Source: JAENVU01 sp031430375 (lineage in GTDB: Bacteria; Actinomycetota; Acidimicrobiia; IMCC26256; JAENVU01). Taken from it: DNA of 20,603 nucleotides. The DNA is taken from contig JANPBJ010000139.1 of the NCBI GenBank assembly GCA_031430375.1, forward strand, positions 1 through 20,603. The letters are read 5' to 3'. Within the stretch, counting starts at the first letter, position 1, and the number at the start of each line of letters is the position of its first letter. A program made the translations under genes and the position numbers. A model generated the notes under the pieces. It saw only the letters and a list, made by a program, of their open reading frames with translations, was not told where the DNA came from and did no database searches. This document shows, piece after piece, positions 6,817 through 14,351 of this stretch.

Positions 6817-8298
6817 TCAGGCCGCGTCGGCGACTCGCGCACGACGGGCCGGGACTCGGGCCGCGATCAGCGACGCGGCAGCCACGCCCACCACTGCGAC
6901 TCCCGCGCCCACCACATAGGCGGCCGCGAACGGAAACGCGTCGCCTGATCCGCCTTGGATCGTGGAGAGCAACTGGATCCCCGCGACTGTCCCGATCTGG
7001 CCCACCATCTGTTGGGCCGCGTTGGCCACCCCCAGGTCGCCGGCGTCCACGGTATTAGCCACGACCGTGACCAGCGACGGCATCGATGTGCCCATCGCGA
7101 GTCCTGAAAGCGCGAGACCGGCGAAGACCAAGCCCACCGTCTCCGATGTCGTGGCGACCACAAACATCAACATCGACGTCACCAATAGCACCGTACCGAT
7201 GGTTGCGGCACGCCGTTCGCCGATGCGGGCTGCGAGATACCCGGAGCCGGGTGCGGTAATGCTGAAGGTAAGCGGTCGACACGCCATCGCCCACGATGTA
7301 GCCGCCACGGTGAACCCGAACCGGCTCTGCACCAGGAGCGGCGTCACGATGAAGCCGCCCATGTAAGCGAAGTTCGCGCAGAACTGGGCGACGAGCGACG
7401 CGCTGAAGTTCCGCGCCGCGAAGAAACGAAGCGGCAGCAGCGGACGGTCGGCCCGCGACTCGATGCGCACGAACCACCACAGCAACAGGGGCGCCGCGAT
7501 GATCAGGACAACCACCGGTGGTGCACCTACGCCGATCCGCGCACCGAACGTCAAGGCCAACAGTGCCGAAATGGTGGCGCCAGCGAGCGTCGCCGCGCCA
7601 GCGAGGTCCAACGTTTCGTGAGCGCGCCGCGGGGTCTCGCGCAGCACGACGAACGCGAGTCCGAGCGCGAGCAACGAAAGCGGCACCTGCGCGATGAAGA
7701 TCACGCGCCACCCAAACGCCTCCACGACCGGCCCACCCGCCACCAGCCCGATCACCGGTGCGCCCGCTCCAACGAGCGACCACCACCCCATTGCTTTGAC
7801 GCGGTCCTCCTCCGGGAACGCCCGCATGATCAACGCCATCGATGCCGGACCGATCGCGGCTCCCGGCAGCGATCCAATCGTGCGTATCGCGATCAGCGCG
7901 GGACCGCTCCACGCCAACGCAGTGCACGCCGCGCCGATCGTGAAACCCGCGAACCCGAGCAGATACATCCGCCGGTGACCGCGGGTGTCGCCGAGCTTGC
8001 CAAAGAGCGGCATCGTGAGCGCGAGGCCCAACAGCGGGCCAGTGACCACCCAGGTCAGATTCTCCGAACTCGTGTGAAGGTCGCGCGCCACCCTCGGCAG
8101 CGACACCGCGAGGATGGTGATGCTAAATCCGGTCGCGAAGAGCCCGGTGAGCACCGCGACCAATACCCACCATGGAGCCCGATCGCGGGCGCGGAGTTGG
8201 CGGATGCGGTGTTCGAAGAGGAACGGCCAGCCCACGACCGGGACCTCATCGCCTCCAGGGGCTTCCCCTATGAACGACGGGCTGTCGTCGTCCGGCAT
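6817..8298 (-). CDS. MFS drug-efflux-type transporter, DHA2 (14-helix) family
   Basis: A 493-residue integral membrane protein of the EmrB/QacA type, expected to export hydrophobic compounds or lipids by proton antiport. A cytoplasmic tail of about 42 residues precedes helix 1 (WWVLVAVLTGLFATGFSI). Motif A GKLGDTRGHRRM is at about residues 100-111. Helix 5 contains GAGAPVIGLVAGGPV, matching the antiporter motif C. The length and hydrophobic segments fit 14 helices. It lies 29 nt downstream of a small gene on the same strand, probably co-transcribed. TAGCCT, 6 nt before the ATG, could also support an internal leaderless start. The substrate is unknown. Confidence 0.92.
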   Translation of the reverse strand: MPDDDSPSFIGEAPGGDEVPVVGWPFLFEHRIRQLRARDRAPWWVLVAVLTGLFATGFSITILAVSLPRVARDLHTSSENLTWVVTGPLLGLALTMPLFGKLGDTRGHRRMYLLGFAGFTIGAACTALAWSGPALIAIRTIGSLPGAAIGPASMALIMRAFPEEDRVKAMGWWSLVGAGAPVIGLVAGGPVVEAFGWRVIFIAQVPLSLLALGLAFVVLRETPRRAHETLDLAGAATLAGATISALLALTFGARIGVGAPPVVVLIIAAPLLLWWFVRIESRADRPLLPLRFFAARNFSASLVAQFCANFAYMGGFIVTPLLVQSRFGFTVAATSWAMACRPLTFSITAPGSGYLAARIGERRAATIGTVLLVTSMLMFVVATTSETVGLVFAGLALSGLAMGTSMPSLVTVVANTVDAGDLGVANAAQQMVGQIGTVAGIQLLSTIQGGSGDAFPFAAAYVVGAGVAVVGVAAASLIAARVPARRARVADAA

Positions 8299-8327
8299 CG
8301 GCGCAGGCTACGAGCGCGCCGTTCGGT

Positions 8328-8540
8328 TCAGCGGAGCGTGTCCGAGGATGTGACCGAGGACCGATCGGAATCGCCGACCTCGACCGGCTCCACCACTTCT
8401 CCGCGCCAGAACGCGGCGACTTCGTCGACGAACTCGACGCGTGCCACGGGTCCCGGGCGTGGTCGGAGCGGTCGGCCGTACCCCATGCCCGGACGCGCCA
8501 GCGTCGGGTGGGTGGTCGCGCCTTTCGTCGGCCTTCGCAT
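8328..8540 (-). CDS. Small hypothetical protein upstream of the DHA2 exporter
   Basis: I do not recognise this 70-residue protein. It is supported by three signals in a row: GGAGGA (plus-strand 8547-8552) exactly 6 nt before the ATG, a GATAAT/TTGATT promoter about 50-75 nt upstream, and strongly GC-rich third positions (roughly 85% over the last 40 codons). The N-terminal half is basic and Pro-rich (MRRPTKGATTHPTLARPG). The C-terminal half is acidic (VEFVDEVAAFWRGEVVEPVEV, then GDSDRSS). There is no membrane segment or Cys. It ends 29 nt before the exporter start, so it may be a leader gene or a partner. An Arg-rich frame overlapping it is judged a shadow. Confidence 0.6.
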   Translation of the reverse strand: MRRPTKGATTHPTLARPGMGYGRPLRPRPGPVARVEFVDEVAAFWRGEVVEPVEVGDSDRSSVTSSDTLR

Positions 8541-8588
8541 CGCTGGTCCTCCGCGGAACCCCATCGATGAGGTTCACTCTCCGCAGTC

Positions 8589-8616
8589 ATTATCGAGCCG
8601 CGAGGGACCAAATCAA
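8589..8616 (-). promoter_or_regulatory. Sigma70-type promoter for the small gene and DHA2 exporter
   Basis: On the minus strand a -35 TTGATT (plus 8611-8616) and a -10 GATAAT (plus 8589-8594, five of six consensus bases) are separated by 16 nt. Transcription would start near 8582, giving a leader of about 40 nt before the small gene's SD. It is one of the best promoter matches in the window. Confidence 0.6.
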
Positions 8617-8818
8617 GAGGGCTCATCGGACCATTTCCGCCACGGAGAGTGCTCGATTGCGACACTTCGCCTCGGACTCACTCCTCGGAATTTGGGAGTC
8701 GGAGTCCGCAAAGTTCACGAAGAGTGAAGATATGGCTCACATCACCCAGAGTGGGATTCTGGCCTCGTTCGCCCTCACGAAGCGCAACAGCAACATGCGT
8801 TGCCGCTCCACTCGCCCT
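8617..8818. other. Non-coding stretch downstream of the kinase, with hairpins
   Basis: Somewhat lower GC than its surroundings and no credible gene on either strand. CGGACTC plus ACTCC (8673-8684) pairs with GGAGT plus GAGTCCG (8695-8699 and 8702-8708), a 12-bp stem with a 2-nt bulge. A smaller TTCAC-GAAGA-GTGAA hairpin lies at 8714-8728. Both are 90-150 nt past the kinase stop and are candidate terminators for the leftward kinase transcript. Confidence 0.45.
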
Positions 8819-10678
8819 CTAGAAGAAGACCGTGACGACCTCGCCGCGCTTGACCTTCGTACCAACGGGCGGAGCTTGGGCTCGGACCTTGCGGTTCTTG
8901 CCCACGATGCCGGACACCTGAAGTTCCACGCCGGTCGCGTCAGCAAGTGCAGTGGCCTCGGCAATGGTTTTGGCCACGAAGTCCGGGACCACCACAAGAT
9001 CAGGGCCCTTGCTCACGAACACCGTCACCACCGAATCACGCGGGGCAACCGCACCGGCCGCGGGATCAGTACGAATCACATTGTCGGGCTTGACGGTGTC
9101 GTTGAACTCGTCCACTCGGCTTGCACCGAGCTTGACTCCCTTGAGGATCGCGGCTGCCTGGTTGTAACTCTTGCTAGCAAGGTCGGGGACCGGGACGGGC
9201 TTCGGTCCCGTGGAGATGTGGACCTGGACCTCAGTATCGGGCGGGGCCTTTCCCTCCGGCACGGTCTTGATCACCTGACCCGCCGGGATCACTTCATGAG
9301 ATCTCGGGACGATCTTGACGAGAAACGTTGCGCCGAGCGCGGCGTTCGCTTCATCGGCGTTCTTCCCGGCGAGTGCTGGCAGGTTGACGGGGCGCGGACC
9401 CTTGGAAACCGTGAGCCTGATGGTGTCGCCCTCCGAGAGGAACGCCCCCGGCGCTGGCTCCTGACCAATCACCGTGCCCTCGGGATCGTCAGCGCGGCGC
9501 CGCTCGAACGAGGGCAGCAGCTTGGCATCGAACGACGCTTGCCCTGCATCGAAACGGGTCTCACCGATCAGCAACGGCATCGTTGTGGTGGGCCCCGCGT
9601 TCGGTTGGGTCAGCACAAACGCCATTCCCGCGACGGCGATCGCGATCACGGCAACCAACACCATCGGTGCGGACGAGCGGGAGCGTTGCGGTGCGCGGGC
9701 CACCGGCGAAGCCGCCCGGCTCGGTGTGCTCACGCTGGCCCGGTCTTGATCGAACAGCGGCGGTTCAACCCGAGCCCGCGCAACCTGGGTTGGGTGCGGG
9801 TCTTCGCTGACATCGCCGAGGCCGGCGAGCCGGAGCGGTCCGGGCGGCGGCAACAATTCAGCGGCGTCCGCGAGCGCGGCACGGAACTCTTCGGCCGTCG
9901 CGAACCGATCTGCTGGTTCTGCCGCGCACACACGCTCGAGTGACGGTTTCAGCACACCCAACGCATTGGGGACGTCGACCGCGGCGGTTTGCCGTAAGCC
10001 CAACGTGCCGAGCGGAGAGTCGGCCACCAACGGGACCGTGCCCGTCACTGCCTCGACGAGCACGAGGCCCGTGGCGTAGAGATCCGCTCGTCCATCGAGC
10101 GGCGCGCCCGTGGCCTGTTCCGGCGCGGCGTACCGCGCGGTGCCAAGCATGGTTCCGGCGGGCTCGGTCCAACTTGCTTCGGCGAGCGCTCGCGCCAGCC
10201 CGAAGTCGGCGACGCGCACGATCCCGTGCTCGTCGAAGAGGAGGTTCGCGGGCTTGATGTCGCGGTGGACGAGCCCGCGACTGTGGGAGTAGTCGAGTGC
10301 GGCTGCGACCTGGCCGCCAATGTGCGCGGCTTGTGCCGGCGTGAGCCGGGTTCCGGCGTCGAGCATGCTGCGCAACGAGCCGCCCGACAACAGCTCGAGC
10401 ACCATGAATGGAACGCCGTCTTCACCCCAGTCGTAGACCGCCATGACGTTCGGGTGATGCAGCGACGCCGCGAGTTGGGCTTCCGACCGGAATCGCCGCA
10501 GAAAGCCAGCGTCTTCGGCCAAGGCAGCATGAAGCACCTTCACCGCAACACGGCGGCGAAGGCGAACGTCGTCGGCCACGTACACGCGTCCGCTCGCACC
10601 TGTTCCGATCGCACCGAGCAGGCGGTAGCGACCAGCGAGCACCCGGCCGACGAGGTCGGCGATCGTGCTTCCGGCCAT
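8819..10678 (-). CDS. PASTA-domain Ser/Thr protein kinase (PknB/Stk type)
   Basis: A 619-residue single-pass membrane kinase. The cytoplasmic kinase domain (about 17-275) has the glycine loop GTGASGRVY, Lys47 in VAVKVL, Glu66 in helix C, catalytic HRDIKPANLL with Asp140, DFG at 158-160 and APE at 185-187, so it should be active. A juxtamembrane linker leads to a transmembrane helix at about 339-356, followed by four extracellular PASTA repeats (363 to the C-terminus), which in this family sense peptidoglycan or muropeptides. No phosphatase or rodA/pbpA neighbours are present, unlike the usual pknB cluster. The ATG is preceded by TACCGT at 7 nt and no SD; an in-frame extension upstream lacks conserved sequence. 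Confidence 0.96.
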   Translation of the reverse strand: MAGSTIADLVGRVLAGRYRLLGAIGTGASGRVYVADDVRLRRRVAVKVLHAALAEDAGFLRRFRSEAQLAASLHHPNVMAVYDWGEDGVPFMVLELLSGGSLRSMLDAGTRLTPAQAAHIGGQVAAALDYSHSRGLVHRDIKPANLLFDEHGIVRVADFGLARALAEASWTEPAGTMLGTARYAAPEQATGAPLDGRADLYATGLVLVEAVTGTVPLVADSPLGTLGLRQTAAVDVPNALGVLKPSLERVCAAEPADRFATAEEFRAALADAAELLPPPGPLRLAGLGDVSEDPHPTQVARARVEPPLFDQDRASVSTPSRAASPVARAPQRSRSSAPMVLVAVIAIAVAGMAFVLTQPNAGPTTTMPLLIGETRFDAGQASFDAKLLPSFERRRADDPEGTVIGQEPAPGAFLSEGDTIRLTVSKGPRPVNLPALAGKNADEANAALGATFLVKIVPRSHEVIPAGQVIKTVPEGKAPPDTEVQVHISTGPKPVPVPDLASKSYNQAAAILKGVKLGASRVDEFNDTVKPDNVIRTDPAAGAVAPRDSVVTVFVSKGPDLVVVPDFVAKTIAEATALADATGVELQVSGIVGKNRKVRAQAPPVGTKVKRGEVVTVFF

Positions 10679-10818
10679 TCGTTCCACGGTACCGCTCGGT
10701 TTGTCCGAATCCGCGGCACCCCGAACACACGTGCCACGCACCGTGAAGGTGTTGGATCCCGCTTCGATGCGCCCTGCCGATGATTGGAGCAACCAGGGCG
10801 GGCGATACCGTGCCCGCC
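10679..10818. promoter_or_regulatory. Divergent promoter region with inverted repeat at the start codon
   Basis: This region separates the kinase from the membrane protein. TACCGT occurs on each strand exactly 7 nt before each start (minus strand at 10686-10691, plus strand at 10806-10811). The plus copy has TTGGAG at 10784-10789, 16 nt upstream, as a possible -35. GGCGGGC (10797-10803) and GCCCGCC (10812-10818) bracket the plus -10 and touch the GTG start. This could be an operator, or a start-occluding hairpin if transcription begins further upstream. Confidence 0.5.
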
Positions 10819-11349
10819 GTGGACGACACCCGCGCCACCCCGGCCGACTCACCAGCGCGCCCCAGTGGGCGAACACCGGCGACCCGCACGGTCGGAGCGG
10901 CTCGCCCACCGCTCTTCCGCAATCCCCGCCGAGCCGCGATCGTCGGTGGGACTCTTTTCGCGGTCGCCGCACTCGTTCTCGGCGCCATTGGAAGCACCGA
11001 TACTTCTGACCTCAGCGCCGACCAGGCCGTCCCCCGACAGGTCCAGGCGTTCAGTCCGGCGGCCAACGCGATCGTGGGACCTACTTCTCCAATCGTGGTG
11101 GACCTGCGCGACGACCTCATCGCGGACCTCACGGTGTGCGGTCCCAACCCGGAGCAGTGCACGCCGATCCCGTTCGACCAGCTGGAGTGGGTACCGAGCC
11201 TCGGGCAGATCACGTTTCGACCAACCGAGGAGACCGACCTCATCGAGTATTCGTCAGGACCGGTGACAGTCCGGGTCGACTACCGACTGCAGGGTTCACA
11301 AGGGGCCGAGCCGGGCAGCTTCACGTGGACGTTCGTCGCAAAGGCATAA
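10819..11349 (+). CDS. Single-pass membrane protein with beta-rich extracellular domain
   Basis: I do not recognise a named family. The 176 residues comprise a Pro/Arg/Thr-rich cytoplasmic tail (1-38), a transmembrane helix (about 39-58, AAIVGGTLFAVAALVLGAIG) and an extracellular part of about 115 residues with alternating hydrophobic strands that looks Ig-like. Two Cys (107 and 114, CGPNPEQC) could form a disulfide. GTG at 10819 is chosen for its TACCGT at 7 nt; an in-frame ATG at 10780 would add 13 residues. Divergence from the PASTA kinase suggests an envelope role, possibly co-regulated; this is inference. It is convergent with the MaoC gene, with 21 bp between them and no clear terminator. 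Confidence 0.75.
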   Translation: MDDTRATPADSPARPSGRTPATRTVGAARPPLFRNPRRAAIVGGTLFAVAALVLGAIGSTDTSDLSADQAVPRQVQAFSPAANAIVGPTSPIVVDLRDDLIADLTVCGPNPEQCTPIPFDQLEWVPSLGQITFRPTEETDLIEYSSGPVTVRVDYRLQGSQGAEPGSFTWTFVAKA

Positions 11350-11370
11350 GAACGCGCGACAGAACATCGC

Positions 11371-11778
11371 TCACTCCACGGCGAACGTGGCGTTGCCTTT
11401 GATCGCGGCTCCGCCGCCGACGCGCTCCACGAGCAGCTCGAGGTCCACGGTCCGCGCCGCTTCGTCACGGCCCGTCACGGTTGCCGAACACACCAACTGG
11501 TCACCCGGCCAGACCTGCTCGCGGAACTGAACACCGAACTTCCGGACGTTGCGCGGGCCCAACCAGTCGGTGGCGTAGGTCGCCAAGATCCCGGCCTGGA
11601 GCATCCCCACCGAGAACGCGCCCGGGTAGCCGGCCGACTGCGCGAACTCGTCGTCGTGGTGGATCGGGTTGAAGTCGCCCGACGCGCCCTGGTACCGGAC
11701 GAAGTCGGTGCGCGTGAGCGGGCCGTATTCGCGCGGCTGCGCGGTTGCCCCGATGAACAGGTCATCCCAGCTCTGCAT
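11371..11778 (-). CDS. MaoC/hot-dog (R)-hydroxyacyl dehydratase, catalytic subunit (HadB-like)
   Basis: A single hot-dog protein of 135 residues. The hydratase-2 motif is present: YQGASGDFNPIHHDDEFA, with catalytic Asp35 and His40, as in HadB. It should dehydrate (3R)-hydroxyacyl-ACP or -CoA to the trans-2-enoyl form, in a heterodimer with the preceding gene product. The start is decided by AAGGAGG (plus 11786-11792): 7 nt to this ATG, only 4 nt to the overlapping GTG one codon earlier. The ATG shares one base with the upstream stop (TGATG), so translation is coupled. It is the last gene of the ligA operon. Chain-length preference is not readable. Confidence 0.9.
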   Translation of the reverse strand: MQSWDDLFIGATAQPREYGPLTRTDFVRYQGASGDFNPIHHDDEFAQSAGYPGAFSVGMLQAGILATYATDWLGPRNVRKFGVQFREQVWPGDQLVCSATVTGRDEAARTVDLELLVERVGGGAAIKGNATFAVE

Positions 11779-12233
11779 CACGAATCCTCCTTCGCGGTCG
11801 CAGGTTTCCCGGTCTCGATGGCAGTGGAACGAGCCTCCGCGACGAGCAGACCCGCTTCGTCACGAAACTCCGTGACGGTGATGACGAACGTCATCGTTCC
11901 GCCGCGCTTGCCCACCTTCTCGTAGATGTCATCGACGCGCGTCTGCACGGTCAGCGTGGTGCCGGCCGACGGCGGCGGGCCGAAGAAGGTGTATTCCTGA
12001 CCACCGTGCAACAGGCGGCGAAGGTCCATCTTCACACTCGCGAATATTGACCGACCGGGTGGGTTCCAGAAGGACGTCGTGGTGAGAAACGTAGGCGGAA
12101 TCACCGACACCGGGTTGTCCAAGTACTCGGCGTCCGATGACATCGTGGCGCGCGCGAACTCTCGGATCTTCCCGCGCTCCACCGTCATCGCGAACGGCTC
12201 ATCGGTTGTTCCTACTGCTGACTTGTCGACCAT
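11778..12233 (-). CDS. MaoC N-terminal-type dehydratase, non-catalytic partner (HadA/HadC-like)
   Basis: This 151-residue hot-dog protein matches the FAS1-type dehydratase region: GKIREFARATMSSDAEYLD, then VIPPTFLTT, then LHGGQEYTFFGPP. As in HadA and HadC, the Asp-His pair is absent, so its expected job is to form the acyl-binding half of a dimer with the HadB-like product encoded next. ligA ends 3 nt upstream; GAGGAG (plus 12240-12245) inside the ligA tail is 6 nt before this ATG, giving tight coupling. The link to ligA is probably transcriptional convenience. It may serve fatty-acid synthesis or another acyl pathway; no condensing enzyme is nearby. Confidence 0.88.
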   Translation of the reverse strand: MVDKSAVGTTDEPFAMTVERGKIREFARATMSSDAEYLDNPVSVIPPTFLTTTSFWNPPGRSIFASVKMDLRRLLHGGQEYTFFGPPPSAGTTLTVQTRVDDIYEKVGKRGGTMTFVITVTEFRDEAGLLVAEARSTAIETGKPATAKEDS

Positions 12234-12236
12234 CGC

Positions 12237-14273
12237 TTACTCCTCATCATCTTGGGGGCCGTGCGCCAGTAACTGCATGAGACCCGCTTCGTCCAACATC
12301 GTCACGCCCAGCTGTTCGGCCTTGGCCAACTTCGATCCGGGGTTCTCGCCCACCACCACGAAGCTCGTCTTCTTCGACACGCTGCTGGTGACCTTCCCAC
12401 CCCGCGCCACAACCTCGGCCTCGACCTGCTCCCGCGTCAAGTCGGTAAGACCGCCGGTGAGCACGAAGGTTCGGCCGACCAGCGTCTGGTCGACGGCCGG
12501 CGTCTCCGGCTCAGGGCCTTCGAGCAACACCCCGGCGGCGCGGAGCTTCTCTACCAACGACTGATTCGTGGGGACCCCGAACCATGCTTGGAGGCTCTTC
12601 GCGATCACGAGCCCGACACCGTCCACCTCCGTGAGCGCCTCCAACGGCGCCGTCAGGATCGCGTCCAAGCTACGAAACGTGCGCGCCAGCGCCGAAGCCG
12701 CCGCCGGCCCCGCGTGACGGATCCCCAGGGCCACGATCACTCGCGCGAGGGGCCGGAACTTCGAAGCCTCAATCCCATCGAGCAGGTTGCGCGCCGAGAT
12801 GTCGCCCATGCGCTCGAGCGCAATGATCTGGTCGTGGGTGAGTGCGTAGAGATCGCCGGCGTCGTCGAGCAGCCCGGCGCCAACCAACTGCCGGACCCGC
12901 TCCTCGCCAAGGCCCTCGATATCCATGCCGCTCCGCCCGGCGAAGTAGCCAATCTTCTGTTCCCGTTGCATCGGGCAATCGGCGCTCACACAACGATGCG
13001 CCGACTCACCGTCGAGGCGCACCAGCGGTTGAGCAAGTCCACACGGACAGGTCGTCGGGAACTTCCAGCGCCGCGCGCCCTTCTTGCGGTTGGCGAGCAC
13101 CGGGCCCACTACCTCAGGGATCACATCTCCGGCCTTGCGCACGACGACCGTGTCGCCAACGCGCACGTCTCGGCGTGCCACCTCATCTTGGTTGTGCAAC
13201 GTGGCCATTTGCACCGTTGAGCCGCCGACGAACACCGGCTCGAGCACTGCGAACGGCGTCGCCCGGCCGGTCCGACCGATACTGACCATGATTTGGCGCA
13301 GGGTGGTGGTCTTTTCTTCCGGTGGAAACTTGTAGGCGATCGCCCACCGCGGGGCTCGGCTGGTGCGGCCCATCTCGTTGCGCTGGGCGATGGCATCGAC
13401 CTTCACCACCGCACCATCAATTTCGTAACCGAGCGAATGGCGCTGCTCCTCCATCCGCACACAGAACCCGTGCACCGCATCGAGATCGCGCAAGGCCTCG
13501 ATGCGCGGGTTGACCGGAAGTCCGAGTTCACGCAGCCAATCAAGGGTCTCATGGTGCGACGCGAGGCGCGGACCACCCTCGACTGCACCCGGCTGATAGC
13601 AGTACAGCGACAGATTCCGGCTCGCCGTCACCGCCGAATCAATCTGGCGCAAGGAACCGGCGGCCGCGTTGCGCGGGTTCGCAAAAAGCCGTTCGTCCCG
13701 CTCGGCCTGGCGCCGGTTCAGCTCTGCAAAGGATGCCAACGGCATGAACACTTCGCCGCGCACCTCGAGTGTCGCCGGCACGCGTTTGCCCACGAGCGTC
13801 TGGGGAAGATCCGAGATGGTCAACACATTCGCAGTGACGTCTTCGCCGGTCTCGCCGTTGCCTCGCGTCGCGCCGCGCACGAGGCGGCCGCGTTCGTACA
13901 GCAACGAAATCGCCAGGCCGTCGAGCTTCGGCTCACCGATGTAGTGAATCTCATCGGTGACGAGCTTCCCGATGCGTTCGCCCCATGCAAAGAGCTCGTC
14001 ACGGGAGAACGCGTTGTCGAGGGACAGCATCGGCTGAAGGTGCTGCACCTCGGAGAACGGGGTCGGGACCCGAGTTGCTCCCGGGCGTTGCGTGGGCGAG
14101 TCGTCGGTCAGCAGCTCGGGATGTTCGGACTCGATGGCACGCAACTCCACCATCAGTTCGTCGTAATCAGCGTCACTGATCTCGGGATCGTCGTGACCGA
14201 AGTACCGCTCGTCGTGGTATCGAATCGCGTCGCGGAGTTCGCCCACGCGGCCAACGAGTTTCGGGGACGCCAT
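12237..14273 (-). CDS. ligA: NAD+-dependent DNA ligase
   Basis: LigA seals nicks in replication and repair using NAD+. The 678 residues are full length. Domain Ia has the YHDERYF and DADYDEL motifs. The adenylation site is Lys116 in EPKLDG, with RGNGETGEDVT downstream. The OB fold follows (about 320-400), then a four-Cys zinc finger (C409, C411, C428, C433), helix-hairpin-helix repeats (about 440-590) and a C-terminal BRCT domain (about 595-672). The first Cys pair is C-P-C rather than the usual C-x2-C. It leads an operon with the two dehydratase genes. The ATG lacks an SD and has TAGAGT 7 nt upstream. Confidence 0.97.
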   Translation of the reverse strand: MASPKLVGRVGELRDAIRYHDERYFGHDDPEISDADYDELMVELRAIESEHPELLTDDSPTQRPGATRVPTPFSEVQHLQPMLSLDNAFSRDELFAWGERIGKLVTDEIHYIGEPKLDGLAISLLYERGRLVRGATRGNGETGEDVTANVLTISDLPQTLVGKRVPATLEVRGEVFMPLASFAELNRRQAERDERLFANPRNAAAGSLRQIDSAVTASRNLSLYCYQPGAVEGGPRLASHHETLDWLRELGLPVNPRIEALRDLDAVHGFCVRMEEQRHSLGYEIDGAVVKVDAIAQRNEMGRTSRAPRWAIAYKFPPEEKTTTLRQIMVSIGRTGRATPFAVLEPVFVGGSTVQMATLHNQDEVARRDVRVGDTVVVRKAGDVIPEVVGPVLANRKKGARRWKFPTTCPCGLAQPLVRLDGESAHRCVSADCPMQREQKIGYFAGRSGMDIEGLGEERVRQLVGAGLLDDAGDLYALTHDQIIALERMGDISARNLLDGIEASKFRPLARVIVALGIRHAGPAAASALARTFRSLDAILTAPLEALTEVDGVGLVIAKSLQAWFGVPTNQSLVEKLRAAGVLLEGPEPETPAVDQTLVGRTFVLTGGLTDLTREQVEAEVVARGGKVTSSVSKKTSFVVVGENPGSKLAKAEQLGVTMLDEAGLMQLLAHGPQDDEE

Positions 14274-14280
14274 TGGATCG

Positions 14281-14307
14281 ACTCTAGAAGCTAAGAACGC
14301 GTGCCAA
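14281..14307 (-). promoter_or_regulatory. Putative leaderless promoter of ligA
   Basis: The minus strand carries TTGGCA (plus 14302-14307, five of six -35 consensus bases), a 15-nt spacer, TAGAGT (plus 14281-14286), then 7 nt to the ATG. The hexamer is part of CTAGAGT, matching the CTAGANT pattern of other leading genes. The spacer is slightly short. Confidence 0.5.
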
Positions 14308-14351
14308 GTGCTCCAGGCGTCGGCTATCTGGCGAACGTAGTTGGCGGGTGA

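Noticed and set aside
8308..8577. Alternative 89-aa Arg-rich frame overlapping the small gene before the exporter
   Set aside because: It overlaps the better frame, which has an SD at the right distance, GC-rich third positions and balanced composition.
7618..8727. 369-codon frame opposite the DHA2 exporter
   Set aside because: Highly charged, repetitive Arg/Glu composition typical of the reverse of a membrane-protein gene; no start signals.
8714..8728. TTCAC-GAAGA-GTGAA as an independent regulatory site
   Set aside because: Only 5-bp arms, no gene start nearby; kept only as part of the non-coding stretch after the kinase.
8441..9943. 500-codon open frame on the plus strand
   Set aside because: It lies antisense to the PASTA kinase gene, whose motifs are unmistakable. 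Its product is rich in Arg, His and Gly without any domain, as expected from the codon bias of the opposite strand.
13293..14294. 333-codon frame opposite ligA
   Set aside because: The minus strand encodes a complete LigA with all domains; the plus-strand frame has no recognisable motif.
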